A DNA stretch of 64,000 nt, taken from positions 558,001 through 622,000 of the forward strand of contig NZ_JAPQNT010000001.1 in the NCBI RefSeq assembly GCF_028867965.1, read 5' to 3'. Under the pieces are notes generated by a model. The model worked only from the letters and a program-made list of their open reading frames with translations. It was not told the origin of the DNA and searched no databases. The translations under genes and the position numbers were made by a program. Of the stretch, positions 44,444 through 53,428 are shown in pieces. Source of the DNA: Flavobacterium sp. SUN046. Its GTDB lineage: Bacteria; Bacteroidota; Bacteroidia; Flavobacteriales; Flavobacteriaceae. Every line of letters begins with the position of its first letter. Position 1 is the stretch's first letter.

Positions 44444-46411
44444 ATGAAAACAAAAACCATAAAATTATCAGGATTTACTTTCGTTTTATTTTCTTGTTTT
44501 TCGATTTTATTTGCTCAGCCTTCGGTTCCATTTAAAATGCGATATCAAGGTTTTGTGAGAGGAGATATGACTGTAATTGCCAATAATATTGTAAACAGAG
44601 TTGATTACAACAACAGCTCTAATGAACCTTACTACAATCAAACCAATTCTGCCAAATTAAATGATGAATTTAATATGGAATATATTGATATTGATGACGA
44701 TGAATCAACTTTTTCATCAAGCAGCGCACAGTTATTTTTTGACAAACCAGAAAACAAAAAAATCATTTATGCAGGACTTTATTGGTCTGCAACCTACAAG
44801 TATAACGCCGGAATTCAAAAAAGTGATGAAAAATTTATCGCTACTGATGCCAACAGAGAATTTTTTTCTACTATAAAATTGAAACTTCCAAATCAAGAAA
44901 ACTATATTGATATTTCTGGACAAACAATTTTTGATGGATTAAATCAAAAAGAACTTAAAGATTTTGCTCCTTATGCTGTTTATGCCAACATTACTAATTA
45001 TTTAAAAAATACGCCAAATCCAACCGGAGTTTACACTGTTGCAAATGTTAAAGCTACGCAAGGCACTTTAATTGGCGGAGTTTCTGCAGGTTGGACTATT
45101 TTTGTGGTTTATGAAGACGAAAGCATGACCGGAAAATTTATTACCAGTTATGATGGTTTTACAGAAGTTACAGAGAAACCTACAGATATTGTTTTTAACG
45201 GATTTAATGCTTTACCAACCGGAAACGTAACTGCCAAATTTGCCTGCGCAATACTTGAAGGCGATAGCGGTTTAATTGGTGATGAGTTGCTTTTTAGTAC
45301 AGATGAATATAAGGATTTTACCTCGTTAAATAGTCCAATTAGAAAAACAAATAATTTTTTTAATAGCTCAATAACTATTGAAAATCAAAACTTCATGAAT
45401 AGATTTCCCGATAGTAAAAACACATTAGGATATGATAATTGCTTGTTTACAATTCCAAATCCAAATAATTCAGTGATTGCTAATAATTCAAATAAAGCAA
45501 TTCTTAGGTTAAAATCCGAAGGCGATCGATGTTTTATGTTTTTCTCAGCTTTTAATGTTGACGTTTCTCCGGCTAATAAATCATCTGAAGCCAATGCCGA
45601 TTTGACTTCCTCAACAGTTGATAAGGCTATAAAAGTAACAACTAATGATTACACAATTAAATTTATTCCAGCTAATAACGATTTTCTTATTGAAGATTAC
45701 AAAACCACATCATCTTTTAATAGAATAAGCAAAAACACAGAGATAGATTCGAAAAATAAAATAATTGAAGTTCAAATTCTATCTGTTGCCAACCAATCAT
45801 CGGGATATTATTTAATAGCAAATATTTTTAAAACCGAACAAAAAGCACTAGAATTTATTGCTTACTTAAAATCAAAGAAAATACAAGCTGATTTTTTTAA
45901 TAATACATTGAACAATTACAAATATGTTTATCTTAAAAAAGTAGACAAGCAAGATGAAGTGATTAACTTATTTATGTCAAAATTGAACGATACTTACAGC
46001 GAAAGAATGCAGATTTTAGCGCTAAACAAAACCAACAATAATTTAATTGCCGAATCTAAAAATCAAAAGGCAATTCCTGAGAAAACTCAAGAAGTTAAAG
46101 TAAAAGCACCATTTGAAATTCAAGTTGTTTCCATTCCAGGTGAATCTAAAGGTTATTATTTAGTAGCCAACGTTTTTTCAGTAAAAGAAAACTCAACCAA
46201 TTTCATGAGTACATTAAAAAATAAAGGATTAAATCCGAAACTTTTAGTAAATAAATTAAATGATTACAAATACGTTTATTTAGAAAAAGTTGAAAACGAG
46301 CAAGAAGCCATAAACCTTTATTTATCAAAGATTAATAATAGTTATCAAGATAAAATTTGGATTTTATCAATAAATAATAACAGCCAAACAATTACTTCCA
46401 ATGACGATTAA
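44444..46411 (+). CDS. Surface protein with adhesin-type N-terminal module and two SPOR domains
   Basis: The 655-residue protein has a signal peptide ending near ILFAQ (residue 25). Residues about 30-400 match the N-terminal module of large flavobacterial surface adhesins: YQGFVRGDMTVIANNIVNR, FNMEYIDIDDDESTFSSSSAQL, KIIYAGLYWSATY, TYTVANVKATQG-like GVYTVANVKATQG and SAGWTIFVVYED. Instead of adhesin repeats and a sorting domain, two SPOR-type domains follow (about 440-530 and 558-645), each starting EVQILSV/EIQVVSI and containing YYLIANIF/YYLVANVF. SPOR domains bind septal peptidoglycan. The pairing suggests a cell-surface or periplasmic protein linked to the wall. Confidence 0.8.
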   Translation: MKTKTIKLSGFTFVLFSCFSILFAQPSVPFKMRYQGFVRGDMTVIANNIVNRVDYNNSSNEPYYNQTNSAKLNDEFNMEYIDIDDDESTFSSSSAQLFFDKPENKKIIYAGLYWSATYKYNAGIQKSDEKFIATDANREFFSTIKLKLPNQENYIDISGQTIFDGLNQKELKDFAPYAVYANITNYLKNTPNPTGVYTVANVKATQGTLIGGVSAGWTIFVVYEDESMTGKFITSYDGFTEVTEKPTDIVFNGFNALPTGNVTAKFACAILEGDSGLIGDELLFSTDEYKDFTSLNSPIRKTNNFFNSSITIENQNFMNRFPDSKNTLGYDNCLFTIPNPNNSVIANNSNKAILRLKSEGDRCFMFFSAFNVDVSPANKSSEANADLTSSTVDKAIKVTTNDYTIKFIPANNDFLIEDYKTTSSFNRISKNTEIDSKNKIIEVQILSVANQSSGYYLIANIFKTEQKALEFIAYLKSKKIQADFFNNTLNNYKYVYLKKVDKQDEVINLFMSKLNDTYSERMQILALNKTNNNLIAESKNQKAIPEKTQEVKVKAPFEIQVVSIPGESKGYYLVANVFSVKENSTNFMSTLKNKGLNPKLLVNKLNDYKYVYLEKVENEQEAINLYLSKINNSYQDKIWILSINNNSQTITSNDD

Positions 46412-46553
46412 TTTAATAATTTACGGAATTTATAAATCTATTAAAGAAAGGAGAAACATGTTTCCGTCTATAATGAACGATATCGAAATTAAAGCCAATG
46501 TTTTTGGTAATAAAAGTGTGTTCATGCGCTTAGATGATGAGGATGAAGACTAA
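46401..46553 (+). CDS. Possible small protein of 50 (or 31) residues
   Basis: An open frame starts with the ATG at 46401, which overlaps the previous stop by 11 bases, and ends at 46553. A second ATG at 46458 is preceded by AAAGGAGAAAC, an unusually good Shine-Dalgarno sequence for this group, and would give 31 residues (MFPSIMNDIEIKANVFG..., ending in a DDEDED acidic tail). No homologue is known to me. It fills the gap before pgk and could be co-transcribed with the SPOR protein. Confidence 0.35.
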   Translation: MTINLIIYGIYKSIKERRNMFPSIMNDIEIKANVFGNKSVFMRLDDEDED

Positions 46554-46600
46554 CAAAAGTCGACTTAGAAGCACTATTTTTTATTAAAATCAAAATTCGT

Positions 46601-46608
46601 TATATTTG
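46601..46608 (+). promoter_or_regulatory. TAnnTTTG promoter box of pgk
   Basis: TATATTTG, 32 bases before the pgk ATG, fits the Bacteroidetes -7 element. Confidence 0.5.
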
Positions 46609-46639
46609 CAAAATAGTATAAACTAATTCTGTAAATTCA

Positions 46640-47827
46640 ATGAAAACTTTAAACGACTTCAATTTCAATAATAAAAAAGCATTAATTAGAGTAGATTTTA
46701 ATGTTCCACTAGACGAAAATTTTAATGTTACAGATGTAAACAGAATTGAAGCCGCAAAGCCAACAATTGATAAAATTCTAGCCGATGGCGGAAGCGTAAT
46801 CTTAATGTCGCACTTAGGTCGACCTAAAGGAAAAGAAGAGCAATATTCATTAAAACATATAGTTGACACAACTTCAAAAGTACTTGGAGTTGACGTTATT
46901 TTTGCTACAGATTGTCGTGGTGAAGTAGCTCAAAATGCAGCTGCCAATTTACAACCAGGACAAGTTTTACTCCTAGAAAATTTAAGATTTTATCCTGAAG
47001 AAGAAGCTGGTGATGTAGCTTTCGCAAAAGAATTAGCTTCACTTGGAACTATTTATGTGAATGATGCTTTTGGTACAGCACACCGTGCACACGCTTCAAC
47101 AACTATTATTGCACAATTTTTTCCCAACGAAAAATGTTTCGGATTACTTTTAGCTAAAGAAATTGAAAGTCTGAACAGAGTTTTAAATAATTCTGTTAAA
47201 CCAGTAACGGCAGTTCTTGGCGGTTCTAAAGTTTCATCTAAAATAACTGTAATCGAAAATATTTTAGACAAAGTTGATCACATGATTCTTGGTGGCGGCA
47301 TGACGTTTACATTCGTAAAAGCTCTTGGCGGAAAAATTGGCGATTCTATTTGTGAAGACGACAAACTAGATTTGGCATTAGAAATTCTTCAAAAAGCTAA
47401 AGAAAAAGGTGTTCAAATTCATATTCCTGTTGATGTTGTAGCAGCTAACGCTTTCGCAAATGATGCGCAAACTCAAATAGTTGATGTTAGAGAAATTCCT
47501 GACGGATGGCAAGGACTTGACGCTGGACCAAAATCTTTAGAAAATTTTAGAAAAGTAATAATGGATTCTAAAACCATTCTTTGGAACGGACCATTAGGCG
47601 TTTTTGAAATGCCAAATTTTGCTAACGGCACAATTTCTTTAGGCGAGTATATAGCCGAGTCAACTGCGCACGGAGCATTTTCTCTAGTTGGTGGTGGCGA
47701 CTCAGTTGCAGCCGTAAAACAATTCGGATTGGAAGAAAAAATGAGCTACGTTTCTACTGGTGGCGGAGCAATGCTAGAAATGCTTGAAGGAAGAATTTTA
47801 CCAGGAATTCAAGCAATTTTAGACTAA
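46640..47827 (+). CDS. pgk: Phosphoglycerate kinase
   Basis: Glycolytic enzyme converting 1,3-bisphosphoglycerate plus ADP into 3-phosphoglycerate plus ATP. The 395-residue protein has the signature [13 protein letters not shown] near 13-25, [10 protein letters not shown], the [13 protein letters not shown] substrate loop and the C-terminal nucleotide-binding [12 protein letters not shown]. Complete and of normal length, with its own promoter. Confidence 0.98.
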   Translation: MKTLNDFNFNNKKALIRVDFNVPLDENFNVTDVNRIEAAKPTIDKILADGGSVILMSHLGRPKGKEEQYSLKHIVDTTSKVLGVDVIFATDCRGEVAQNAAANLQPGQVLLLENLRFYPEEEAGDVAFAKELASLGTIYVNDAFGTAHRAHASTTIIAQFFPNEKCFGLLLAKEIESLNRVLNNSVKPVTAVLGGSKVSSKITVIENILDKVDHMILGGGMTFTFVKALGGKIGDSICEDDKLDLALEILQKAKEKGVQIHIPVDVVAANAFANDAQTQIVDVREIPDGWQGLDAGPKSLENFRKVIMDSKTILWNGPLGVFEMPNFANGTISLGEYIAESTAHGAFSLVGGGDSVAAVKQFGLEEKMSYVSTGGGAMLEMLEGRILPGIQAILD

Positions 47828-47935
47828 TTTGACCACTTTAACAATAATTAAACAATTTAATACGTTATATATCAGTAAGTTTGCATTTCTGTGTTTTTTA
47901 ACAGCAACGTTTTTACTATTGACAAAAAATAAAAT

Positions 47936-50275
47936 ATGACTATAAAAAATAAAATAACAACGCTTCTTTTAGTGGCTTCGGCTTCGTTTTACGGACAAGA
48001 AACACTAAATCAGCAAGATTCGATTGTTAAAAAAGAAGTTAAGATTTCCTATTTAGATTCTATAAAAGCGACTTTCGTTAACGATGAAATGGCTTCGTGT
48101 ATTGACAGTCTTTGGATGAAAGATTTAGCTTCTTTAGACCTCTACAACGACATGATAACCGATATCAAAAATGTAGATGTTGATCAAAAAGTAGATTTCG
48201 AATTACCAACAGAATTATTGAAAGAACGACTTAAGAAAATGGATGAGAAATCGCCATTTAACATTGAATACAATATTGGTTTAGAAAACGTTATCAAGTC
48301 ATTCTTAAAAAACAGACGAAAATCATTCGAACGATTATTAGGTGTTTCTCAGTATTATTTTCCGCTTTTTGAAGAAGAATTAGCTAAAAACAATATTCCG
48401 TTAGAAATAAAATATTTGGCCGTTGTTGAATCGGCTTTAAACCCAAAAGCAGTTTCTAGAGTTGGTGCAACAGGATTGTGGCAATTTATGTATCAAACAG
48501 GAAAACAGTACGGATTAAATATTGATTCGTATGTTGATGATCGTAGCGAACCATTAAAATCTAGCCAAGCCGCATCACAGTACATGAACAATATGTACAA
48601 GATTTTTGGCGATTGGGATTTGGTTCTTGCAGCCTATAATTCAGGTCCAGGAAATGTAGCAAAAGCAATACGACGCTCTGGTGGACAACAAAATTATTGG
48701 AACATTAGAAAAAATCTTCCAAAAGAAACTCAAGGTTATCTTCCAGCTTTTTTAGCAACAATGTACATTTTCGAATACCATAAAGAACACGGAATTGTGC
48801 CTAATAAAGCAGTTGCAAATTTATTCGCTACTGATACGGTTATGATTAAAAACCACATGACTTTCAAGCAAGTTTCTGATTTGTTGGATGTACCAGTTGC
48901 CGAAATTCAGTTTTTTAATCCTTCATTCAAGAGAAATGAAATTCCGTCAATTACTGGCGAACAACATTTTTTGAGATTGCCAAAAGATAAAATTGCAATA
49001 TTTACCTCTAACGAAGATAAAGTTTATGCTTATGTACAACACGAAGCCAATAAACGCGAACGCCCGAACGAAAGATTAGCGTCAGTTAAACGCAACGATT
49101 CAACCAATGTGTCTTTTACCGAACGTGAGTTTGTTTCTCGAACCAAATACCACAAAGTAAGGCGTGGCGATAACTTGAGTGAAATTGCAGACAAATACAA
49201 TGTTTCGGTTGCTGAAATCAAGAAATGGAATAATTTAAAAAGTAATAGTGCGCCCAAAGGCAGAAGCTTAAAAATTGTTACTGTTGAACGAATTGCATAT
49301 AAAGACAATAAAGAAAAAGTTAAAACAGTTTCAGACGATACTATTTCGGCTAAAGTTAAAAATACTGCTGTAGCTGTAAAAGAACCAAAAGCAGAGAAAG
49401 TTTACAAAACCGAAAAGGTAGTTACTTTTAAAGACGTTGTAAAATCGCATAAAGTAAAAAGTGGCGATAATCTTGGCGGAATTGCTTCTAAATATGATGT
49501 TTCAGTTGCTGAAATTAAAAAATGGAATAAACTAAAAGGCGACAACATTGCTCTTGGTGCAAATTTAAAAATCATCAAAAACGAAAAAGTAACAACAACT
49601 GTTAGAAAAGAAATTAAACAATCGCTAGCTGATAAAAATGAAGATCTTGCTGTTGTTGAACACAAGAATTCTAAATCGGATAAGGCTAAAAAAGAAGAAA
49701 AACCAGACACAACTTCTAAATCTGAGAACTATTATGTTGTTGCCAAAGGCGATAATTTATTTACAATTGCCAAAAAGAATAATGTTACAATAGACAATAT
49801 CAAACAATGGAATAATATGTTGGATAACAATGTAAAAGTTGGATCACAATTAATTATTTCTAACGAAAGTTTGGCAGAAGCAAGAGAAGAAGACACCAAA
49901 CCAAAAGGCGAAGTAAAAAACATTGAACACGTTGTTGGAAAAGGCGAATTTCTTGGAACAATTGCAAGAAAATACAATGTTTCAATCAATAATCTTTTAG
50001 AATGGAATTCACTTTCAGATACCAATATTAAATTAGGCGATAAGCTAATTGTTGGCAAAGAAGAAGTTGTTGTAAAAGACAAAAAATCTAAAAAAGAAGC
50101 TTTTGCTTACAACGATAAAAAAGACAGAGAGAATTTATATCAAGTAAGAAAAGGCGATACGCTACTAAAAATATCTCAAAAATTTCCTGGCGTTACCATT
50201 GCAGACATTAAAAAATGGAACAATATCAAGGGCGAAAGTATAAAACCGGGAATGAAATTAAAAATTAACGGATAA
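47936..50275 (+). CDS. MltD-like lytic transglycosylase with five LysM domains
   Basis: The 779-residue periplasmic enzyme starts with a signal peptide (ends near SFYGQ). The SLT domain at about 130-290 carries the catalytic glutamate in VVESALNPKAVSRVGATGLWQFM, then AAYNSGPGNVAKAI. After a linker come five LysM motifs that bind peptidoglycan, starting at about 404, 504, 600, 665 and 735, each with KxGDxL and a NxxxxxxIxxWNxL pattern. MltD proteins cleave peptidoglycan glycan strands. The linkers between LysM domains are rich in lysine. The end forms a hairpin region with the next gene's start. Confidence 0.93.
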   Translation: MTIKNKITTLLLVASASFYGQETLNQQDSIVKKEVKISYLDSIKATFVNDEMASCIDSLWMKDLASLDLYNDMITDIKNVDVDQKVDFELPTELLKERLKKMDEKSPFNIEYNIGLENVIKSFLKNRRKSFERLLGVSQYYFPLFEEELAKNNIPLEIKYLAVVESALNPKAVSRVGATGLWQFMYQTGKQYGLNIDSYVDDRSEPLKSSQAASQYMNNMYKIFGDWDLVLAAYNSGPGNVAKAIRRSGGQQNYWNIRKNLPKETQGYLPAFLATMYIFEYHKEHGIVPNKAVANLFATDTVMIKNHMTFKQVSDLLDVPVAEIQFFNPSFKRNEIPSITGEQHFLRLPKDKIAIFTSNEDKVYAYVQHEANKRERPNERLASVKRNDSTNVSFTEREFVSRTKYHKVRRGDNLSEIADKYNVSVAEIKKWNNLKSNSAPKGRSLKIVTVERIAYKDNKEKVKTVSDDTISAKVKNTAVAVKEPKAEKVYKTEKVVTFKDVVKSHKVKSGDNLGGIASKYDVSVAEIKKWNKLKGDNIALGANLKIIKNEKVTTTVRKEIKQSLADKNEDLAVVEHKNSKSDKAKKEEKPDTTSKSENYYVVAKGDNLFTIAKKNNVTIDNIKQWNNMLDNNVKVGSQLIISNESLAEAREEDTKPKGEVKNIEHVVGKGEFLGTIARKYNVSINNLLEWNSLSDTNIKLGDKLIVGKEEVVVKDKKSKKEAFAYNDKKDRENLYQVRKGDTLLKISQKFPGVTIADIKKWNNIKGESIKPGMKLKING

Positions 50276-50296
50276 TACAAAAATCTTCTATAAATT

Positions 50297-50334
50297 TGGG
50301 CTTTAATTCTAATCATGAATAAAGCCCATTTTTT
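50297..50334 (+). terminator. Terminator-like hairpin enclosing the start codon of the next gene
   Basis: TGGGCTTTA at 50297-50305 pairs perfectly with TAAAGCCCA at 50320-50328, followed by a T-run (TTTTTT). The 14-base loop contains the ATG (50315) of the DUF4837 gene. Confidence 0.6.
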
Positions 50335-51298
50335 AATTCTACTACTTGCTACTTTAGTACTTTCTTGCAACTCTAAGGAAGAAAAATCTACGCTTGAAAC
50401 TTCGGGAAAAATAAATGAAGTTGCCGTAATTATTGACGATCAATTGTGGAATGGCGAAATTGGCGACAGCATGAGAAACAAGTTTGCAGCACCAGTTTTG
50501 GGTTTGCCACAAGAAGAGCCAGTTTTTACACTAAATCAATATCCGGTCAAGTTGTTAGAAGGTTTCATGTCTAACAGCAGAAACATTATAGTAATTAAAA
50601 AAGAAGCTAAAAGCCAACTCAGAATCGAAAAAAACGAATTTGCTAATCCGCAAGTTGTTGTGCATATTTCGGGCGAAACCGTTCAAGAGATTTTAGATTC
50701 AATTCAAAACAACGATTCGCTAATAATCAATAAAATTAAAGAATCTGAAATTAAAATTTTACAGCAAAAAATTAAAGGCGACTCACTTTTAGATGTAAAA
50801 AAAATAATTGAAAAATTCAATGTAAAACTAACCATTCCTGTCAAGTACAAAATGGTACTCAATGGCAAAAAATTCTTGTGGTTTAAAAAAGAAATCACCA
50901 GCGGAAATCTTAGTTTGATTTTTTATCAAATACCGCTTTCGAGTATAAAAGACAACAATAAAACGATTAACAGAATTACAAACATTCGAGATTCTATAGG
51001 TAGAATTTACATTCATGGTGCCGTTCCACATACAAGAATGATTACAGAACCGGCATTTTCTCCGTATTTATCTAAAACCAAAATCTACAACAAAGAGACT
51101 TTTGAAACCAAAGGAAATTGGGAATTACTGCACGATTTCATGAACGGACCATTTATTAATTATGCAATTGTTGATAAACCCAACAATCGAATTTTGGTTA
51201 TTGAAGGATTTTGTTACGCACCATCAAAACAAAAACGCGATTTAATGTTTGAGTTAGAAGCCATAATTAAATCGGTACAATTTTTAAAAAAGAAATAA
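50315..51298 (+). CDS. DUF4837 family lipoprotein
   Basis: The 327-residue protein has a lipoprotein signal (FLILLLATLVLSC, lipid-bearing Cys at 18). The remainder fits the DUF4837 pattern: VAVIIDDQLWNGEIGDSMRNKFAAPVLGLPQEEPVFTLNQYP and later LLHDFMNGPFINYAIVDKPNNRILVIEGFCYAPS. The family is confined to Bacteroidetes and lacks an assigned function. Its start codon sits in the loop of a terminator-like hairpin and it is followed directly by the ElaA gene (1-base gap). Confidence 0.88.
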   Translation: MNKAHFLILLLATLVLSCNSKEEKSTLETSGKINEVAVIIDDQLWNGEIGDSMRNKFAAPVLGLPQEEPVFTLNQYPVKLLEGFMSNSRNIIVIKKEAKSQLRIEKNEFANPQVVVHISGETVQEILDSIQNNDSLIINKIKESEIKILQQKIKGDSLLDVKKIIEKFNVKLTIPVKYKMVLNGKKFLWFKKEITSGNLSLIFYQIPLSSIKDNNKTINRITNIRDSIGRIYIHGAVPHTRMITEPAFSPYLSKTKIYNKETFETKGNWELLHDFMNGPFINYAIVDKPNNRILVIEGFCYAPSKQKRDLMFELEAIIKSVQFLKKK

Positions 51299-51299
51299 A

Positions 51300-51752
51300 A
51301 TGACCTCAAGCATAAAATGGCAAATAAAGCGTTTTAACGAACTTTCGCTACAAGAACTATATTCTTTATTAAAACTTCGTTCACACGTGTTTGTAGTAGA
51401 GCAAAACTGCGTTTATCAAGACATTGATGGTAAAGACGAAAAAGCAATTCATTTATTGGGCGAGTACGATGGCGAAATTGTGGCTTATGCTCGATTATTC
51501 AAAGCAGGCGATTATTTTGAAAATGCCTCAATTGGTCGCGTAGTAATTCATCCTGAAGCGCGCGATAAAAAATTTGGTCACGCAATGATGCAAGAAGCAA
51601 TTAAAGCCATTGAAACGCATTTTGACGCAACTAAAATTACAATTTCGGCGCAATTGTACTTAAAAAAATTCTACGAAAGTCATGATTTTGTTCAAACTAG
51701 TGAAATGTATCTTGAAGATGATATTCCGCACATTGAAATGAAACGTGGTTAA
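51300..51752 (+). CDS. ElaA-like GNAT N-acetyltransferase
   Basis: The 150-residue protein matches the ElaA group of the GNAT superfamily: LYSLLKLRSHVFVVEQNCVYQDIDGKD near the start, then YARLF, IGRVVIHPEARDKKFGHAMMQEA with the acetyl-CoA-binding loop, and ISAQLYLKKFYESHDF. The substrate is unknown. It follows the DUF4837 gene by 1 base. It lies immediately outside the cassette array and has no attC-like repeat, so I do not count it as a cassette. Confidence 0.9.
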   Translation: MTSSIKWQIKRFNELSLQELYSLLKLRSHVFVVEQNCVYQDIDGKDEKAIHLLGEYDGEIVAYARLFKAGDYFENASIGRVVIHPEARDKKFGHAMMQEAIKAIETHFDATKITISAQLYLKKFYESHDFVQTSEMYLEDDIPHIEMKRG

Positions 51753-51891
51753 TTTTAAGTAAATTACAAGTTTTAAAACAAGTAAAACTACCTAGTTATT
51801 GTGATTGTTTTTTGATTAGATTTGTGATTGAATGTTATGAATTGTTTTTAGCTTTTGTTGGCTTCTGATGGTTTGTTTCGTTTGTTAGGAA
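51753..51891. other. Left boundary of the cassette array
   Basis: AT-rich spacer after the ElaA gene with no gene. It ends TTTGTTAGGAA before the first cassette border and does not resemble the right arm of the repeats, so it may be an attI-like or secondary integration site, or flanking chromosome. No further structure is claimed. Confidence 0.3.
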
Positions 51892-52000
51892 GTTGGCGGA
51901 AATGATAGAAAACTGCCGAAAATACTAACTTCTTAATTTATTTTTGAAAATAATTGCAAAATATTGTTGTACTTTAGGACAACTTTATTAATTTTGTTTT

Positions 52001-52351
52001 GTGGAAACAGAAAAGAAAATAAGAACGGTAACATTTTACAAAGATTACTTTGCAGAATTCTTTGTAAAACAACGCGAAAAGGTTCAAGATAAAATAACTT
52101 GGACTTTGGAATTAATTGAACATTTAGAAAAAATTCCTGAAACTTATCTAAAACATCTTGAAAATACTGATGGATTGTACGAAATAAGAGTAAAACAAGG
52201 AAGCGATATTTTTAGAATATTTTGTTTCTTTGACAAAGGGAAACTTATAATTCTTGCGAATGGATTCCAAAAGAAAGAACAGAAAACACCAAAAAAGGAA
52301 ATCGAAAAAGCATTAAAAATAAAAAAGGAATATGAAAACGAAAACAAATAA
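52001..52351 (+). CDS. RelE/HigB-family toxin (type II toxin-antitoxin)
   Basis: The 116-residue protein, with a GTG start, has the RelE/ParE-like fold pattern: TVTFYKDYFAEFFVKQREKVQDKI, LKHLENTDGLYEIRVKQGSDIFRIFCFFDKGKLIILANGFQKK, ending in a lysine-rich helix. It fits the Gp49/HigB group of mRNA-cleaving toxins. It overlaps the antitoxin gene by 20 bases with toxin first, the usual HigBA order. It is the cargo of the first cassette in the array; toxin-antitoxin pairs are known to stabilise cassette arrays. Confidence 0.9.
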   Translation: METEKKIRTVTFYKDYFAEFFVKQREKVQDKITWTLELIEHLEKIPETYLKHLENTDGLYEIRVKQGSDIFRIFCFFDKGKLIILANGFQKKEQKTPKKEIEKALKIKKEYENENK

Positions 52352-52637
52352 CTTAAAAACTCTTGCAGAATTCAAAGATGAATTTTATGGCAAAACAGGA
52401 ACTGAAAAACGTGATAAACTAGAAAAAGGTTATGAACAGTTCAAACTTGGCGCATTAATTCTCGAAGCTAGAATCGAAAAAGGATTAACACAAGATGAAC
52501 TTGCTCAAAAAAGCGGAACAACAAAATCTTATATCTCAAGAATTGAAAATAATGTAAAAGAAGTAAGATTTTCAACATTGCAAAAAATTGTAGAATTAGG
52601 ATTAGGTGGAAAATTAGAACTTGCAATAAAATTGTAA
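52332..52637 (+). CDS. HigA-family antitoxin (XRE helix-turn-helix)
   Basis: The 101-residue protein pairs with the toxin encoded just upstream. An XRE-type HTH is at about residues 38-95 (LGALILEARIEKGLTQDELAQKSGTTKSYISRIENN). It should bind the toxin and repress the operon. The N-terminal 35 residues are charged and probably contact the toxin. It overlaps the toxin gene by 20 bases and ends 7 bases before the first attC-like repeat. Confidence 0.92.
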   Translation: MKTKTNNLKTLAEFKDEFYGKTGTEKRDKLEKGYEQFKLGALILEARIEKGLTQDELAQKSGTTKSYISRIENNVKEVRFSTLQKIVELGLGGKLELAIKL

Positions 52638-52644
52638 ATAGAAG

Positions 52645-52784
52645 CACTTCCACCAACAGCTGTTTGCAGAAATGACGGGTTAAATCTTCGCCGGAAATTT
52701 GGTTTTTCGTTTTTATGTTTTATCTTAGTGGAAATATGCGGTTACGAAGTTCGCCATTTCTTGAGGCCGCGAAACGTTACCAGC
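52645..52784 (+). repeat. attC-like site 1
   Basis: Begins CACTTCCACCAAC-AGC and ends GCGAAACGTTACCAGC. The start is the inverse complement (11 of 13) of GTTGGCGGAAATG at 51892, the start of the same cassette. The right half carries TTCGCCATTTCTTG, the inverted form of CAAGAAATGGCGAA found in the left half of site 4. Confidence 0.7.
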
Positions 52785-52813
52785 AATCGACCAAGACGCA
52801 TAAATTACCAATT

Positions 52814-53263
52814 ATGAAAACATTCATTTTTCTTTTTACAATATTTATCTATTCTAATATAAATGCTCAAACTAAAAGCATTGAAAATTTAATAGCAGAA
52901 ATTGATAATAATCAGATTCATATTGTAATGCAATATGTTTGGTATCCGGAAATGAAAAGTGAACAAGCAGAAGAAATAATAAAAATGGGAAAATCAGTGA
53001 CTCCAAAAATTATTGCACTTTTGGATAATCCAAGCAAAGGTATAATTGCTCATTTCATACTTTCAAAGATATGGGAGAAAAATTGGGGTGATGGAAAGTC
53101 AGGAAATTTTGTCAGCATAAATGACAATAATTTTTCTGTTATTCATAACGAACTCAAAATCTATGTAGTATATACTTCGGTATCAACGTGTGATTTTCTA
53201 TACTCAAAAAGTGAAGATTTAAAAACGAATAAAGCTAAATGGGAAAAATTCGTAATAGAATAA
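52814..53263 (+). CDS. Secreted hypothetical protein (cassette 2)
   Basis: A 149-residue protein with a signal peptide (MKTFIFLFTIFIYSNINAQ). The rest (IENLIAEIDNNQIHIVMQYVWYPEMKSEQAEEIIKMG, then SVTPKIIALLDNPSKGIIAHFILSKIW) is helical and resembles an Armadillo/HEAT-like fold, but I do not recognise the family. The start was taken at 52814 because the longer frame from 52715 begins inside the attC-like repeat. Cargo of cassette 2, whose core GTTACCAGC matches the start of its own repeat. Confidence 0.75.
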   Translation: MKTFIFLFTIFIYSNINAQTKSIENLIAEIDNNQIHIVMQYVWYPEMKSEQAEEIIKMGKSVTPKIIALLDNPSKGIIAHFILSKIWEKNWGDGKSGNFVSINDNNFSVIHNELKIYVVYTSVSTCDFLYSKSEDLKTNKAKWEKFVIE

Positions 53264-53268
53264 AGGCA

Positions 53269-53406
53269 GCCGGTAACAGCAGTTTCTCGCAATTGCAAAT
53301 TTTGTTGTAAATTCACGTTTACGTTTCGCAGGAAATATTATCTTAGAGGAAAATATGCGTACGAAGTTCGCAACAGTCGCAAAGCCTATAAACGTAAGCG
53401 GAAACC
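53269..53406 (+). repeat. attC-like site 2
   Basis: Begins GCCGGTAACAGC, the inverse complement (8 of 9) of the cassette-2 start GTTACCAGC at 52776. Contains AAATTCACGTTTACG, TATCTTAG and ACGAAGTTCGC blocks shared with the other copies, and ends GTAAGCGGAAACC at 53394-53406. Confidence 0.7.
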
Positions 53407-53428
53407 GTTAAAAAAAAAGCAGAAATCT

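Noticed and set aside
51300..51752. ElaA acetyltransferase as a first cassette
   Set aside because: No repeat follows it and it is 1 base from the DUF4837 gene, so it belongs to the chromosome.
52715..52813. Longer start for the cassette-2 gene
   Set aside because: The extra 33 residues are encoded by attC-like site 1 and would precede a clear signal peptide.
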